Source: Defluviicoccus sp964460955 (GTDB lineage Bacteria > Pseudomonadota > Alphaproteobacteria > Rhodospirillales > Defluviicoccaceae). From it: DNA of 64,000 nt. Each line of letters opens with the position of its first letter. Within the stretch, counting starts at the first letter, position 1. The notes under the pieces were generated by a model. It searched no databases. It was not told the DNA's origin and worked only from the letters and a program-made list of their open reading frames with translations. Of the stretch, positions 7,550 through 18,508 are shown one piece after another. The translations under genes and the position numbers were made by a program. The stretch is from assembly GCA_964460955.1 (NCBI GenBank), contig CAYWRP010000007.1:25164-89163 (forward strand), given 5' to 3'.

Positions 7550-8497
7550 TCAGGCCGCGCCGCGGCCGTGCGGCCGGTCGAAATCGAGATCCGGTCCCAG
7601 CGGCACGATGCCGGTCGGATTGATCGTCCGGTGGCTGCCGTAGTAATGCCGCTTGATGTGGTCGAAACGCACCGTCTCTCGCACCGCCGGCGTTTGGTAG
7701 AGCTCGCGGGTCAGGCCGCCGAGGTTGGCGTAGTCGGCGAGGCGGCGGCGGTTGCACTTGAAGTGGCCGTAATAGACCGCGTCGAAGCGGATCAGCGTCG
7801 TGAACAACCGCCAGTCGGCTTCGGTGAGGCGGTCGCCGGCGAGGTAGCGCTGCCCGCCGAGCCGCGCCTCCAAATCGTCGAGGGCCGCGAACAGGTTCTC
7901 GAACGCCTCCTCGTAGGCCTCCTGCGTCGTCGCGAAGCCGGTGCGGTAGACGCCGTTGTTGATCGCCTCGTAGACGAACGCGTTGGTCCGGTCGATCTCC
8001 GGGCGCAGCGGCACCGGGTAGTAATCGACGCCGTCCCCCTCGGCCGACGCAAAGGCGTCGTTGAACATCCGAATGATCGCGGCGGACTCGTTGTTGACGA
8101 TGGTGCCGGTCCGCCGGTCCCACAGCACCGGCACCGTGACGCGGCCGGTATAGGCCGGATCGGCCCGCTGATAGACCTGAAAGAGGTAACGGGCGCCGTT
8201 GACCGGATCGGCGCCGTCCGCCAATTCCCAGCCATTTTCCAGCATCAACGGTTCGACGACGCTGACCGAGATCGCCTCCTCGAGCCCCTTCAGGGCTCGG
8301 AAGATCAGCGTCCGGTGCGCCCACGGGCAGGCGTAGGACACGTAGAGATGATAGCGCCCGGCCTCGGCAGGGAACGGCGTCGAGCCGTCATCGCTGAGCC
8401 AGTCGCGGAACCGGCTTTCCTGGCGCACGAAGCGCCCGCCGGTCGACTTGGTATCGTACCACTGGTCCCGCCATTCGCCATCGACGAGCAATCCCAT
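7550..8497 (-). CDS. Glutathionyl-hydroquinone reductase (Xi-class glutathione transferase)
   Basis: Reductively removes glutathione from S-glutathionyl-hydroquinones (YqjG/PcpF family). It has 315 aa. The catalytic cysteine lies in SYACPWAHR, and the family blocks VTVPVLWDRRTGTIVNNESAAIIRM, RLTEADWRLFTTLIRFD and HYYGSHRTINPTGIVPLGP are present. The ATG at 8497 has GAGGAGG nine bases upstream. It is followed after 109 bases by the DsbD-N-like gene on the same strand, so co-transcription is possible. Confidence 0.95.
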   Translation of the reverse strand: MGLLVDGEWRDQWYDTKSTGGRFVRQESRFRDWLSDDGSTPFPAEAGRYHLYVSYACPWAHRTLIFRALKGLEEAISVSVVEPLMLENGWELADGADPVNGARYLFQVYQRADPAYTGRVTVPVLWDRRTGTIVNNESAAIIRMFNDAFASAEGDGVDYYPVPLRPEIDRTNAFVYEAINNGVYRTGFATTQEAYEEAFENLFAALDDLEARLGGQRYLAGDRLTEADWRLFTTLIRFDAVYYGHFKCNRRRLADYANLGGLTRELYQTPAVRETVRFDHIKRHYYGSHRTINPTGIVPLGPDLDFDRPHGRGAA

Positions 8498-8570
8498 GGT
8501 TGCTGACCTCCTCGTTGATCCATTCCCGGGATGGGGACGGCCGGTTTGCCCGCGCCACCGGGCTCCCGCG

Positions 8571-10676
8571 TTACCGCCCTTCCCGCCACCAGGCGCCGAG
8601 CAGCCCGCCGAGCCCGGCCAGCAGCAACGCCCAACCGGGCAGGAACGGCATTTCGTTGACGCCGGTGACGGTGTGGGCCGCGCCGCGCGGCAGGCCGATC
8701 CAGTCGCCGCCCGCCGTATCCCAGCCCGACGACACCCGGCGCACCGACGGGATGCCGTCCTCAAGCCAGAAAACCGCGCCGCCGGTCGCTTCGGCGAAGG
8801 GGCGCAGGTGGGTGTCGGTTGTCCTGAGGTCGCGCAATTCCGGCGGATCGATCGTTCCGGCGACCGCCATCGCCCGCATGTCGCCGTCGTCGACCCGGTA
8901 GACCCCGGCGGCCGGCGCCGCAATCTCGCCGCGCGCGACCCCGTCCGCGCCGTCCTCCAGTGCCACCTGGCGAAGCGAACCGTCGGGGGCGGTGATCGTC
9001 ACTTGGCCGCCGCCCGGCTGCATGCTGTAGCGCTCGACCAGAAGGCGGCCGTTATCGATCTCGGCGCGCAGTCGTTCCTCTTCCAGATCCGGTTCGCGCA
9101 TTAGCCAGTGGGCGAGCCGCCGCAGCAGCTCCGCGTGCGGTCCGCCGCCGTCGTAACCGCGCGCCCACAGCCAGAGGTGATCGCTCGTCAGCAACGCCAC
9201 CCGCCCCTCGCCGACCCGGTCGACGATCAGGATCGGTTCGCCCTCCGGCCCGCTCAAGACTTCCGTGCCGCGCGCGGTGTCGGTGTCGATGGCGCGGAAC
9301 CAGCGGCCCCAGGCGGGCGCGCCGTCGTCTCGGGTGTCCTCCGCCGCGGCGCCGAGGGTGCGGGTGATCGGATGGCGGCCGCCGACGTCGGTGACGGCGG
9401 GACGGAACGGCGTCTCGATGGTTCGCCCTGTCGGCAGGCCGGGCAGAATCGTGCGAAGCGGCGTCCGCGCCAGGCTGCGCGGGCCGGCGAACTCCGGCCC
9501 CACCGACAGCAGCAAGGCGCCGCCATCGGCGACGAAGTCGGCGACCCGCTGCAGATACTGCGCCGGCAACACGCCGCGCAGCACATAGCGGTCGAAGATG
9601 ATCAGATCAAACTCGTCGATCTTCTCCTCGAACAACTGCTGCACCGGAAAGACGATCAGCGCCAGTTCGCGCAACGGCGTCACATCATGCTTGTCTGGCG
9701 GGCGGAGGATGGTGAAATGGATGAGGTCGACGCCCGGGTCCGATTTCAGCAGATTGCGCCAGGTGCGCTCGCCGGGATGCGGTTGGCCGGAAACCAGGAG
9801 CACGCGCAGCCGGTCGCGGACGCCGTTGACGATCATCGCCGCCCTGTTGTTGGCGGCGGAAATCTCGCCCGCCTCCGCCGGCACCGCCAGTTCGACGACC
9901 GAGGCGCCGGCGCGCGGAATAGTCAGCGAGAAGGTCGCCGGAGCGTTGGCGCGCACCCGCAGCACCTGAACCGCTTCTCCATCGACGAAGGCGGTGACGG
10001 GGATCGGCGCCTTCTTGGATGCCTCGGCGGCCGCGTCGGCGGCGCCATCGCTCGACGGCATCAGGTCCTCGACCCGAAACTTGATGTCGACCCGGGAGCC
10101 GACAAGCCCGTAGGCGGGCGCCGCGTCGATGGCCAGGCGGCGGTCGCGCGCGTCGCGGCGGCCGGCGAGCAGAATGTGCGCCGGCGCGCCGAGGTCGGGA
10201 AATCGCGGCGCCGCCGGGGCGTCGTGCACCTGGCCGTCGGTGATGACGACCAGGCCGGCCAGCCGCCCCTCGACGTCCTCGGCGGCGATGCGGCGCACGG
10301 TGCCGAACAGGTCGGTGCGGTCCATCGCCGCGTCACCGCCGGCGCGCACCACCCGAACCTCGAGATTGCTCTCGCCCTGCAGGCCATCGACGATCCGCCG
10401 GCGCGCCGCCTCGGCTTGCCGGTCGCGGTCCGTCGCCGCCATGCTGCGCGAGTCGTCGACGACAATGACCGCCAGATCGCTCCGCGGCGTCCGCTCCTCG
10501 AGGACCACCCGGGGATTGGCGAGACCGAGGAGCAGCGCCGTCATCGCCAGCGCTCGCAACAGGCCGCCGCGACCGCGCCGCGCGACCACGTAAACGATCA
10601 ACACCGCCGCGACCGCGCCGATCACGGCGATCCACGGCCAGGGAATTAGGGGGTCGAACAGGATCTCGCCGCTCAT
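8571..10676 (-). CDS. Membrane-anchored VWA-like protein of the MoxR/DUF58 operon
   Basis: A 701-aa protein. Two membrane helices (about 15-33 and 40-57) precede a von Willebrand A-like domain with a MIDAS-type DDSRSM near residue 70. A long beta-rich region follows, then an amidotransferase-like segment (about residues 300-520), and a C-terminal membrane helix (PGWALLLAGLGGLLGAWW). The ATG overlaps the stop of the DUF4159 gene (ATGA), so it is translationally coupled. Operons of this kind, related to the Bat (Bacteroides aerotolerance) clusters, are linked to envelope stress and complex assembly, but this protein has no defined biochemistry. Confidence 0.8.
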   Translation of the reverse strand: MSGEILFDPLIPWPWIAVIGAVAAVLIVYVVARRGRGGLLRALAMTALLLGLANPRVVLEERTPRSDLAVIVVDDSRSMAATDRDRQAEAARRRIVDGLQGESNLEVRVVRAGGDAAMDRTDLFGTVRRIAAEDVEGRLAGLVVITDGQVHDAPAAPRFPDLGAPAHILLAGRRDARDRRLAIDAAPAYGLVGSRVDIKFRVEDLMPSSDGAADAAAEASKKAPIPVTAFVDGEAVQVLRVRANAPATFSLTIPRAGASVVELAVPAEAGEISAANNRAAMIVNGVRDRLRVLLVSGQPHPGERTWRNLLKSDPGVDLIHFTILRPPDKHDVTPLRELALIVFPVQQLFEEKIDEFDLIIFDRYVLRGVLPAQYLQRVADFVADGGALLLSVGPEFAGPRSLARTPLRTILPGLPTGRTIETPFRPAVTDVGGRHPITRTLGAAAEDTRDDGAPAWGRWFRAIDTDTARGTEVLSGPEGEPILIVDRVGEGRVALLTSDHLWLWARGYDGGGPHAELLRRLAHWLMREPDLEEERLRAEIDNGRLLVERYSMQPGGGQVTITAPDGSLRQVALEDGADGVARGEIAAPAAGVYRVDDGDMRAMAVAGTIDPPELRDLRTTDTHLRPFAEATGGAVFWLEDGIPSVRRVSSGWDTAGGDWIGLPRGAAHTVTGVNEMPFLPGWALLLAGLGGLLGAWWREGR

Positions 10677-13432
10677 AGGCCGAGCCGCTCCAGAATCGTT
10701 GGCATGTGCACCTGGTCCGCCTTGTAGCTGCCGGTCAGCGCGTGCATGACCAGGTTGACGCCGAACCGGTAGGCGATCTCCCGCTGCTCCTCGCCGCCGG
10801 GGACGACGGCGAGCAGCGGGCGTCTCGCCTCGTCGACCGCCCAGGCGCCAACCCAGTCGTGATTGCCGGCGATCACCGTTGTCACGCCATCGTTGACGTG
10901 TTCGCTGGTCCGCTCGATCCACACCGTGTTACCGGTCCAGCGGCCCGGCGTATCCGACAGCAGGTAGTAGGACCGGCGCAGGACATGCTCGGTCGGCAGC
11001 GGGATCAACGGCGGCAGGTCCAACGACGCGGCGATCCGGCGGAGGTCGGCCCGGTCGGCCCCGCCGCGCGCCCGGACGTCGAAGACGATGGTGCCGCCGT
11101 TGCGCATGTACGTCGCCAGATTGCGCGACTCGGCGGGCGACAGGGCGCTCGCTCCGCCATCGACGGCCCAGTAGATCAGCGGATAGAAGGCGAGTTCGTT
11201 GGTGGCCGGATCGACGCCGATGGGCGCCTCCAGCTCCAGGGCGGTGCGGAGATTAATGATGACGCCGAGCCCCTCCAGCCCGGCGCGGACCACGGCGTCG
11301 GTTTGCGCGTCGCCGGTGACGACGTAGGCCAAACGAGTCGACAGCACGGCGGGCGGAATCGCCGCGTCTTCGCCATCGGCAACGGCGGGCGGCGGCGTCG
11401 CCATGGCGACACCGACGATCAGGATTAGAGCGGCCACCTTGGCCGGTCGCCGAGCGCCCGCCGCGACGCCGGGGATGAGTCCGCGCAGAAAGAGGCTGAG
11501 TGCGAGGTCGGCCAGCAGCAGGACGGCGGCGGCGGTGAACAGCCAGGGGCGCGCTTCCCAATCCGCTGGCAGACCATAGGCCTTCTCGGTGACGAAATCG
11601 GGGAGCCGGCCGAGGCGGGTGAGCGACAGCTCGGCGGCGGCCAGATTGAGGGCCAGCGTGAGCTTGCCGTCGCTGTAGAACCCTGGCGGGTGCTCCGGCC
11701 CCGGACGCGTCGCCTCCAGCGCCTGGGCGGTGAGTGGCCGGGCCTCGGAGGCCGGCGTTGTCAGGGCGCCGAACCCATCGAGCACCCGCTTGGGCGACAG
11801 GGTCGCCTGGCCGGCGGCGCCTTCCACACCCTTGCTGAGGGCGACCAGCCGCTCCAGCATGTCGACGAACAGGCCCGACAGCGCGAGGTTCGACCATTCG
11901 GCGTTGGCCGAGGCGTGGAACAGAACGATCCAGCCCTCGCCGGCGCGCCGCGCCGAGACGAGCGGCGTTCCGTCGTCGAGTTGCGCCCAACTGGCGACCC
12001 CATCGCCCTCGCGTGGCTCGATCAGAAGTTGACGGCGGACGATGACGTCCTCGGGGATGCGCAAGCCGGCGAAGGGGCTCTCGGCGGCGAATTCGTCCAA
12101 CCGGCCGCTGCCGCGCCAGGCGAAGGTCCCACCGATATCGCGGACACCTTGGCGGACCGGCGCCGGGGTGAGGCCATCCGCGCCGCCGCTCTCGGCCAGC
12201 CGAACGCCGGCGAACCGGATCAGCATGCCACCCTGCTCGACCCAGCGGCGGATGGCCTCGGCGCGCACCGCGTCGAAGGCGCCGATGTCGGCGGTAATCA
12301 TCACCGACAGCGCGCGCGACAGCAGCGCGTCCACGTCGCCCGGACGCAACTCGGCGACCGGCTCCAACGCCCGCTGCAGATAGTAGTAGGGGCTGAGCAA
12401 CGGCTGATCGGCATCGAAGGCGGTTCCGCCAACCAGGCCGACCGGGCGGCGACGCCAGCGGCTATCGAGCAGCAAGGTCGCGGCGGCGGTCCGCTCCTCC
12501 ACAATGTCGACCCGCTCGACCCGGTTCAGCCACTCGCTGGGCAGGTCGACGGCGACGTCGACGGCGTCGGCGCCAGGCTCGAAGGTGACCGACCGGGTGG
12601 CGACGGGCAGCCCGGCATCGTCGGCGAAACGAAGCTGGACGGTGCGGACGCCCTGATCGTCGGCCCGGCGCGCCGTCAATTGGAGACCTTCGGCGCCGCC
12701 GCTCCCGGGAGCCGCGTCGAGGGTGACCGGCAGGTCGACGGATTCCGGGCGGACGACGGAAAGCGGCCCCAGTCCCCGCAAGTGCGTGTCGAGCAACGCG
12801 GACGCGTCGGGTGCGGCGGCGCCGCCGCGCAGGCCATCCGTCAGCCAGACGATCTCGGCGGCGGCGATGCCGACTTGCGCGAGACGGTCCCGCAGGTCGG
12901 CGAGCGCGCGGTCCCGGTCGACCGCCCACGGCTTCGGCCTCATTGCTGCAAGCGCGTCGCGCGCCTGGTTGGCGGTCATCGGTCGCGGCGGTGGTGCCGG
13001 ACGGTCCGGCGGCGCGGCGGATGTCGTGACGAGGATCACCGGCCGATCCTGCCGTTCGGCGCGATCCAGCGCCTGGGCGGCGGCCGACTTGATGCCGGAC
13101 CACTGCCCCGCCGCCGCCCAGCCGTCGTCGACGATCAACAGCAGCGGATCGTCGGTGGCCGGCAGCGGATCGGCGACGTAGACCGGGCGGGCGACGCCGA
13201 GGATGATCAACGCAGCGATGAGCAGGCGCAGCAGGAGCAGCCAGGGCGGCGTCCGGTCGGCGGTCTCGTCGGTGGTGCGCAAGTTCAGCAGGAACCGGAT
13301 CGGCGGGAAGACGACCCGCCGCGGTGCCGGCGGCGTCACCCGGATCAGCCACCAGATGACGGGCAGGACAAGCAACCCGGCGAGGGCAAAGGGAGCGACG
13401 AAACCGAGTGCGCCGAAGCTGATCATCGCCAT
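10673..13432 (-). CDS. DUF4159 protein with BatA-like N-terminus
   Basis: A 919-aa membrane protein. The N-terminus is a BatA-like aerotolerance-regulator domain (membrane helices near 8-28 and 63-80, with APRRVVFPPIRFL between). It is followed by a degenerate VWA-like segment without a full MIDAS, a large beta-rich region, two helices near 640-690, and a C-terminal DUF4159 domain (about 695-919) with an amidotransferase-like fold (PLIYWAVDGGASALSPAE, YMRNGGTIVFD). The start shares one base with the DUF58 stop (TAATG). The order MoxR, DUF58, DUF4159, membrane protein is conserved in alphaproteobacteria. Function unknown; a chaperone-like envelope role is inferred. Confidence 0.88.
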   Translation of the reverse strand: MAMISFGALGFVAPFALAGLLVLPVIWWLIRVTPPAPRRVVFPPIRFLLNLRTTDETADRTPPWLLLLRLLIAALIILGVARPVYVADPLPATDDPLLLIVDDGWAAAGQWSGIKSAAAQALDRAERQDRPVILVTTSAAPPDRPAPPPRPMTANQARDALAAMRPKPWAVDRDRALADLRDRLAQVGIAAAEIVWLTDGLRGGAAAPDASALLDTHLRGLGPLSVVRPESVDLPVTLDAAPGSGGAEGLQLTARRADDQGVRTVQLRFADDAGLPVATRSVTFEPGADAVDVAVDLPSEWLNRVERVDIVEERTAAATLLLDSRWRRRPVGLVGGTAFDADQPLLSPYYYLQRALEPVAELRPGDVDALLSRALSVMITADIGAFDAVRAEAIRRWVEQGGMLIRFAGVRLAESGGADGLTPAPVRQGVRDIGGTFAWRGSGRLDEFAAESPFAGLRIPEDVIVRRQLLIEPREGDGVASWAQLDDGTPLVSARRAGEGWIVLFHASANAEWSNLALSGLFVDMLERLVALSKGVEGAAGQATLSPKRVLDGFGALTTPASEARPLTAQALEATRPGPEHPPGFYSDGKLTLALNLAAAELSLTRLGRLPDFVTEKAYGLPADWEARPWLFTAAAVLLLADLALSLFLRGLIPGVAAGARRPAKVAALILIVGVAMATPPPAVADGEDAAIPPAVLSTRLAYVVTGDAQTDAVVRAGLEGLGVIINLRTALELEAPIGVDPATNELAFYPLIYWAVDGGASALSPAESRNLATYMRNGGTIVFDVRARGGADRADLRRIAASLDLPPLIPLPTEHVLRRSYYLLSDTPGRWTGNTVWIERTSEHVNDGVTTVIAGNHDWVGAWAVDEARRPLLAVVPGGEEQREIAYRFGVNLVMHALTGSYKADQVHMPTILERLGL

Positions 13433-14365
13433 TACCGTCCGATCGTCTCCGCCAGCCGCATGTAGAGCGCCAGCAGAGTCGCCTGCAAGGGGCGGTCGGT
13501 GCGGTGGGTGATCAGCGGCCAGGCGATGGCGCCGGCCAGCGCTTTCAGGCCGTCGGCATGGGCGATGAACGCTTGCCGGTAGTCCGCGCCGACCGCATCG
13601 ACGCGGCCGAACAGAACCTCCCCATCGCGTTCCGCCCCCTCGAACACCACCCGCCCGGAAAACGGGAACATTTCCTCCGCCGGGTCGATGAGGCGCACCA
13701 GATGGCCGGAAACGCCGCGGCGGGCGAACGCCTGCACGGTCGCCCGGATCTGTTCCAGCGGCGACAGGAAGTCGCCGAACAGGACCAGGTGGCCGTAACG
13801 CGGCAGCGGCTCCGGGCGGGGCACATTCTCCGCTATCGCTTCATCCTGAGCCATTTGCGCGGCGATGCGCTCCAGGGCCGCGCGGCCAGGTCCCGGCGCG
13901 CCGCCTTTCGACAGGAGGGCGACGCGCTCGCCGCCGCGCGCCAGGAGCGACGCCAGCGCCAGCAGCAGGATGTCGGCGTGTTCGCGCTTCGGCGGCAGCG
14001 AGGTGCCGGAGCTGTAACGCATCGAGGGCGAAGTGTCCCGCCACAGCCAGACGCTCTGCGCCGCTTCCCATTCCGTCTGGCGGATATAGGCGCGGTCCGA
14101 GCGGGCGGAGCGCCGCCAGTCGATGCGCTGCACGGAATCGCCGGGTTCGTAGCGCCGGAATTGCCAGAACGTCTCACCCTGGCCGACCCGGCGGCGGCCG
14201 TGAACGCCCTGGGCGACGGTCGACGCCACGCGTTCGGCGGCGACCAGCAGAGGCGGCAGGCCGGCCGCCTCGCCTTCGGCACGCGCGAGCGGCGAAGGAA
14301 TCGTGCGCCGGCGGGGCGCGTCCGCCCCAGAGCCGGTGGTGGGGCCTTTCAATCGGGCGTCGATG

Positions 14366-15370
<1,005 letters not shown>

Positions 15371-15422
15371 ACTACGCGGCCACCTATTGTCCAGGTATCG
15401 TACCCCTCTTATTTCGGATCAG

Positions 15423-16013
15423 ATGACCGACAAGCAAACCAAAGTTACGCACGAGTTGCCGACCAATCTCGAGCACGCGATGGCGGCGCGGGGTCCCGGC
15501 GGCGCCACACGGGGCAGCGGCGAACGGCACTTCCACGAAAATCTTGGCATCCGCATCGATCGTGACGGCGTCTGGTACTATCACGGCTCGCCGATCGAGC
15601 GCAAAGAACTCGTCTGCCTGTTCGCCTCGGTGCTGCGGCGCGACGCGGACGGTCGCCACTGGCTGATCACGCCGGTGGAAATGGGCGAGGTCGACGTCGA
15701 GGATGCGCCGTTCATCGCCGTCGAGATGTTCATCAACGGCGACGCGGCCGACCCGGTGATCAGCCTGCGGACCAATGTCGACGAGATCGTCACGGTCGAC
15801 GCCGCGCACCCTCTCTTCGTCAACACCGATCCCGACACCGGCGAGCCGACACCCTACCTCAGCCTCGATCGCAAGCTGACGGCGCGCGTCGCGCGCGCCG
15901 TCTATTACGACCTGGTGGCGCGCGGCGTCGAACGGACACGCGACGGCCGCCGCGTGCTCGGGGTGTGGAGCAGCGGCCACTTCTTCGAGCTGGGGGCGCT
16001 CGAGGACGCGTGA
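15423..16013 (+). CDS. DUF1285 family protein
   Basis: A 196-aa conserved protein. It has the family features IRIDRDGVWYYHGSPIERKELVCLFASVLRR and WLITPVEMGEVDVEDAPF. There is no signal peptide or membrane segment. Its biochemical role is unknown. It heads an operon with a Nudix hydrolase, DUF6111 and cca, all overlapping or close together. I chose the ATG at 15423; the frame stays open to a TTG at 15387, which would add 12 residues without a better ribosome site. Confidence 0.88.
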   Translation: MTDKQTKVTHELPTNLEHAMAARGPGGATRGSGERHFHENLGIRIDRDGVWYYHGSPIERKELVCLFASVLRRDADGRHWLITPVEMGEVDVEDAPFIAVEMFINGDAADPVISLRTNVDEIVTVDAAHPLFVNTDPDTGEPTPYLSLDRKLTARVARAVYYDLVARGVERTRDGRRVLGVWSSGHFFELGALEDA

Positions 16014-16648
16014 AGATCCGCTTCGATCGACAGCGCCTCACCGAGGCCTTCCGCGCCCACGGCGCGATCGCCGCCAAGCCCCTGGACGGCATCGATGTCG
16101 CCGTCGAGCGCGGCGATCATGCCCTCAACGAGGGGCTGGAACCGCTGCGGCCGCTGCGGCCGGCGGCGGTGCTCGTCGGCCTGATCGACCGCCCCGTGGG
16201 CCTTGGCGTCCTGTTCACCCGCCGCACCAGCCATCTGGCGCATCACGCGGGGCAGATCAGCTTCCCGGGCGGCCACATGGAGCCGGACGACACCGGCCCG
16301 GTGGACACCGCGCTCAGGGAGACGGAAGAGGAAATCGGCCTGCCCCGCGACGCCGTCACCGTCGTCGGCGCCCTGCCCACCTACATCACCCGGACCGGCT
16401 TCGTGGTGACGCCGGTGATCGGTTTCCTCGGCGAACCCTTGGCCTTGGCTCCCGACCCGGAAGAGGTCGACGAGGTGTTCGAGGTGCCGCTGGAGTTCCT
16501 GATGGATCCGGTCAATCACTGCCGCTGCTCGGAGGAGTTCGACGGCGTCGTCCGCCATTTCTTCGCAATCCCCTACCATCGGCACTATATCTGGGGAGCG
16601 ACGGCGGGCATGCTGATCAATCTCTACGAGGTCTTAACAAACCGGTGA
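16010..16648 (+). CDS. CoA pyrophosphatase-like Nudix hydrolase
   Basis: A 212-aa Nudix protein of the NudL/CoAse type. The combined signature HLAHHAGQISFPGG followed by DTALRETEEEIGL matches the CoA pyrophosphatase motif, which cleaves CoA to phosphopantetheine and 3',5'-ADP. The start is a GTG overlapping the DUF1285 stop (GTGA). Its own stop overlaps the next GTG the same way, so three genes are translationally coupled. Confidence 0.92.
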   Translation: MKIRFDRQRLTEAFRAHGAIAAKPLDGIDVAVERGDHALNEGLEPLRPLRPAAVLVGLIDRPVGLGVLFTRRTSHLAHHAGQISFPGGHMEPDDTGPVDTALRETEEEIGLPRDAVTVVGALPTYITRTGFVVTPVIGFLGEPLALAPDPEEVDEVFEVPLEFLMDPVNHCRCSEEFDGVVRHFFAIPYHRHYIWGATAGMLINLYEVLTNR

Positions 16649-16920
16649 CACGGATCGTGTTACAATATCTCCTTCCGCTGCTGCTGCCGACCCTCGTCTA
16701 CATCCTTTGGGCCTGGTTGACGCGGCCGCGCGGTAACAAGCCATCGTTTGCGGAACTGCTCCGCGAGGGCCCATGGTTCTGGTTAATCGCCGGCGGCGCG
16801 ACGTTGATGGCCGCCGGCTTGATCATCACGGCGACGCTCAGTGGCACCGAGCCCGGCGGCACCTATCAGCCGCCGACCTGGGAGAACGACCGCGTCGTGC
16901 CGGGCCGGTTCGGGGACTAG
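16645..16920 (+). CDS. DUF6111 small membrane protein
   Basis: A 91-aa protein with two membrane helices (about 5-24 and 47-69) and a short polar tail (TYQPPTWENDRVVPGRF). It resembles DUF6111, found between the Nudix gene and cca in many alphaproteobacteria. The GTG start overlaps the Nudix stop. No function is known. Confidence 0.82.
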   Translation: MTRIVLQYLLPLLLPTLVYILWAWLTRPRGNKPSFAELLREGPWFWLIAGGATLMAAGLIITATLSGTEPGGTYQPPTWENDRVVPGRFGD

Positions 16921-16960
16921 CCACACCCGCGCTCTCGCCTCGCGTCGCGGAGCCTGGGCG

Positions 16961-18289
16961 GTGAGCGGCGCCGGCTTCTGGCGCGTCGGCGACGCGGTGG
17001 CCGAACTGCCGAAAGACGGCCGCGTCGGCAAATTGCACCCGCCGGAATGGATGCGCTCGCCCGCCGCCCGCGCCGTCATCGCCGCCCTCGAGGCCGACGG
17101 CGGCGCGGTCCGCTTCGTCGGTGGCTGCGTGCGCGACGCCCTGCTCAAGCGCCCCGTCACCGACATCGACCTGGCGACGCCGCTCGAGCCCGAGGCGGTG
17201 ATGCAAAGGCTCCGCGATGCCGGCATCAAGGTTATTCCCACCGGCCTCGACCACGGCACGGTGACCGCCGTCGCCGAGGGCCAGCCGTTCGAGATCACCA
17301 CCCTGCGGGTCGACGTCGAGACCGACGGCCGCCACGCCCGCGTCGCCTTCACCGACGACTGGCGGGCCGACGCAGCGCGGCGGGACTTCACCGTCAACGC
17401 GCTGTCGTGCACGCCGGACGGCGACATCTACGACTACTTCAACGGCATCGCCGACGCGGCGCACGGCCGGGTCTGCTTCGTCGGCCCGCCCGGCCGGCGC
17501 ATCGAGGAGGACGCCCTGCGCATCCTCCGCTTCTTCCGCTTCCACGCCCAGTTCGGCCAGCCGCCGATCGACACCGATGGCCTGCACGCCTGCCGGGCAC
17601 ACGCCGCCGAGGTCGACACGCTGTCCGGCGAGCGGCTGCGGGTCGAACTGATGAAGACGCTGCTGGCGCCGGATCCCACCGAGGCCGTGGCGTTGATGCG
17701 CGACGCGCGGGTCCTGCCCCGCCTGGTTCCGGAGCCGCTCGGCGTCGACCGCCTGCGCTCGCTGGTCTGGCTGGAAAGCCGGGCGATCAAGCGGCCGACC
17801 ATTGCGCCCGACTGGATCCGCCGCCTCGCCGCGCTGACCCACGCCCCGGCGCTGGCCTGCAAGGCGATGGCCGAACGCCTGCGGTTGGCCAACGCGGAGA
17901 CCGGCCAACTGATCACGCTGGCGATGCGGCAGCCGCCGGTCGACGCGGACGCCCCCCCGCACCGCCTGCACCAAGCCATCTACCGGCTCGGCGGCGACCG
18001 GGCGCGCGACCTCGCCCTGCTCGCCTGGGCCGACGAGCTGACACGCACGCCGCGCGCCCACCATGCCGCCTGGACGCAAGTCCTCGACGTCATCGACACC
18101 TGGCGGCGGCCGGCGTTGCCGGTGGCCGGCGCCGACATCGTCGCGCTGGGCGTCCCCGAGGGCCCGGCGGTGGGCGAACACCTGCGGGCGGTGGAGACGT
18201 GGTGGGAGGCCGGCGACTACCAAGCCGACCGTGCCGCCTGCCTGGCCTTCCTGAAGGCGCGCATCGCCGGCGAGACCGATTGCCGCTGA
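16961..18289 (+). CDS. cca: CCA-adding tRNA nucleotidyltransferase
   Basis: Adds or repairs the 3' CCA of tRNAs. It is a class II enzyme of 442 aa. The nucleotidyltransferase motifs are GGCVRDALL (54-62) and the catalytic DID (D68, D70). RRDFTVNAL and RRIEEDALRILR follow, with a C-terminal helical tRNA-binding region. The GTG at 16961 has CGGAG at nine bases. A later ATG at 17051 would start inside the conserved PPEWM segment, so I prefer the GTG. It is the last gene of the DUF1285 operon. Confidence 0.93.
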   Translation: MSGAGFWRVGDAVAELPKDGRVGKLHPPEWMRSPAARAVIAALEADGGAVRFVGGCVRDALLKRPVTDIDLATPLEPEAVMQRLRDAGIKVIPTGLDHGTVTAVAEGQPFEITTLRVDVETDGRHARVAFTDDWRADAARRDFTVNALSCTPDGDIYDYFNGIADAAHGRVCFVGPPGRRIEEDALRILRFFRFHAQFGQPPIDTDGLHACRAHAAEVDTLSGERLRVELMKTLLAPDPTEAVALMRDARVLPRLVPEPLGVDRLRSLVWLESRAIKRPTIAPDWIRRLAALTHAPALACKAMAERLRLANAETGQLITLAMRQPPVDADAPPHRLHQAIYRLGGDRARDLALLAWADELTRTPRAHHAAWTQVLDVIDTWRRPALPVAGADIVALGVPEGPAVGEHLRAVETWWEAGDYQADRAACLAFLKARIAGETDCR

Positions 18290-18327
18290 GCCGCCCGGAC
18301 ACGGCCCCCCCTGACGCCCACTCTCTC

Positions 18328-18354
18328 TAACTTATTGATATAAAATAATATTTT
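18328..18354. other. AT-rich stretch next to the octamer array
   Basis: This 27-bp run is almost entirely A and T in an otherwise GC-rich region. It lies between the end of cca and the TGTCGTCA repeats. It could be easily melted DNA or a promoter element. No gene is found from 18290 to 18769. Confidence 0.5.
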
Positions 18355-18380
18355 GCCCCCCCACGAAGGGCTGCGAAAAG

Positions 18381-18508
18381 TGTCGTCATTTGTCGTCAAA
18401 TGTCGTCATTTTTGCCTGTAAACCATTGGTTTCATTGAAGGCGCAATGTCGTCAAATGTCATCATTTTCGCCGCCCGGTGTCGTCAAATGTCGTCAATTG
18501 TCGTCAGA
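18381..18508. repeat. Phased octamer array, eight TGTCGTCA-type units
   Basis: There are three clusters of 10-bp units beginning with TGTCGTCA: three units at 18381, 18391 and 18401; two at 18447 and 18457 (the second is TGTCATCA); three at 18479, 18489 and 18499. The units within a cluster abut exactly, so every unit faces the same side of the helix. Clusters 1 and 3 are both followed by a GCCTRTAA(A)CC motif (18414-18424 and 18512-18521). A small hairpin AAACC-ATT-GGTTT lies at 18420-18432. This resembles iterons or a cooperative operator; it is not a CRISPR array. Confidence 0.9.

Noticed and set aside
11690..13465. A 591-codon open frame on the plus strand opposite the DUF4159 gene
   Set aside because: It is the antisense shadow of a GC-rich gene: composition is dominated by Arg, Gly, Ala and Gln, and there is no domain or ribosome site. 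The minus-strand gene has clear family domains and coupled neighbours.
18381..18508. CRISPR array
   Set aside because: Units are 10 bp, directly abutting, with no spacers of constant length and no cas genes.
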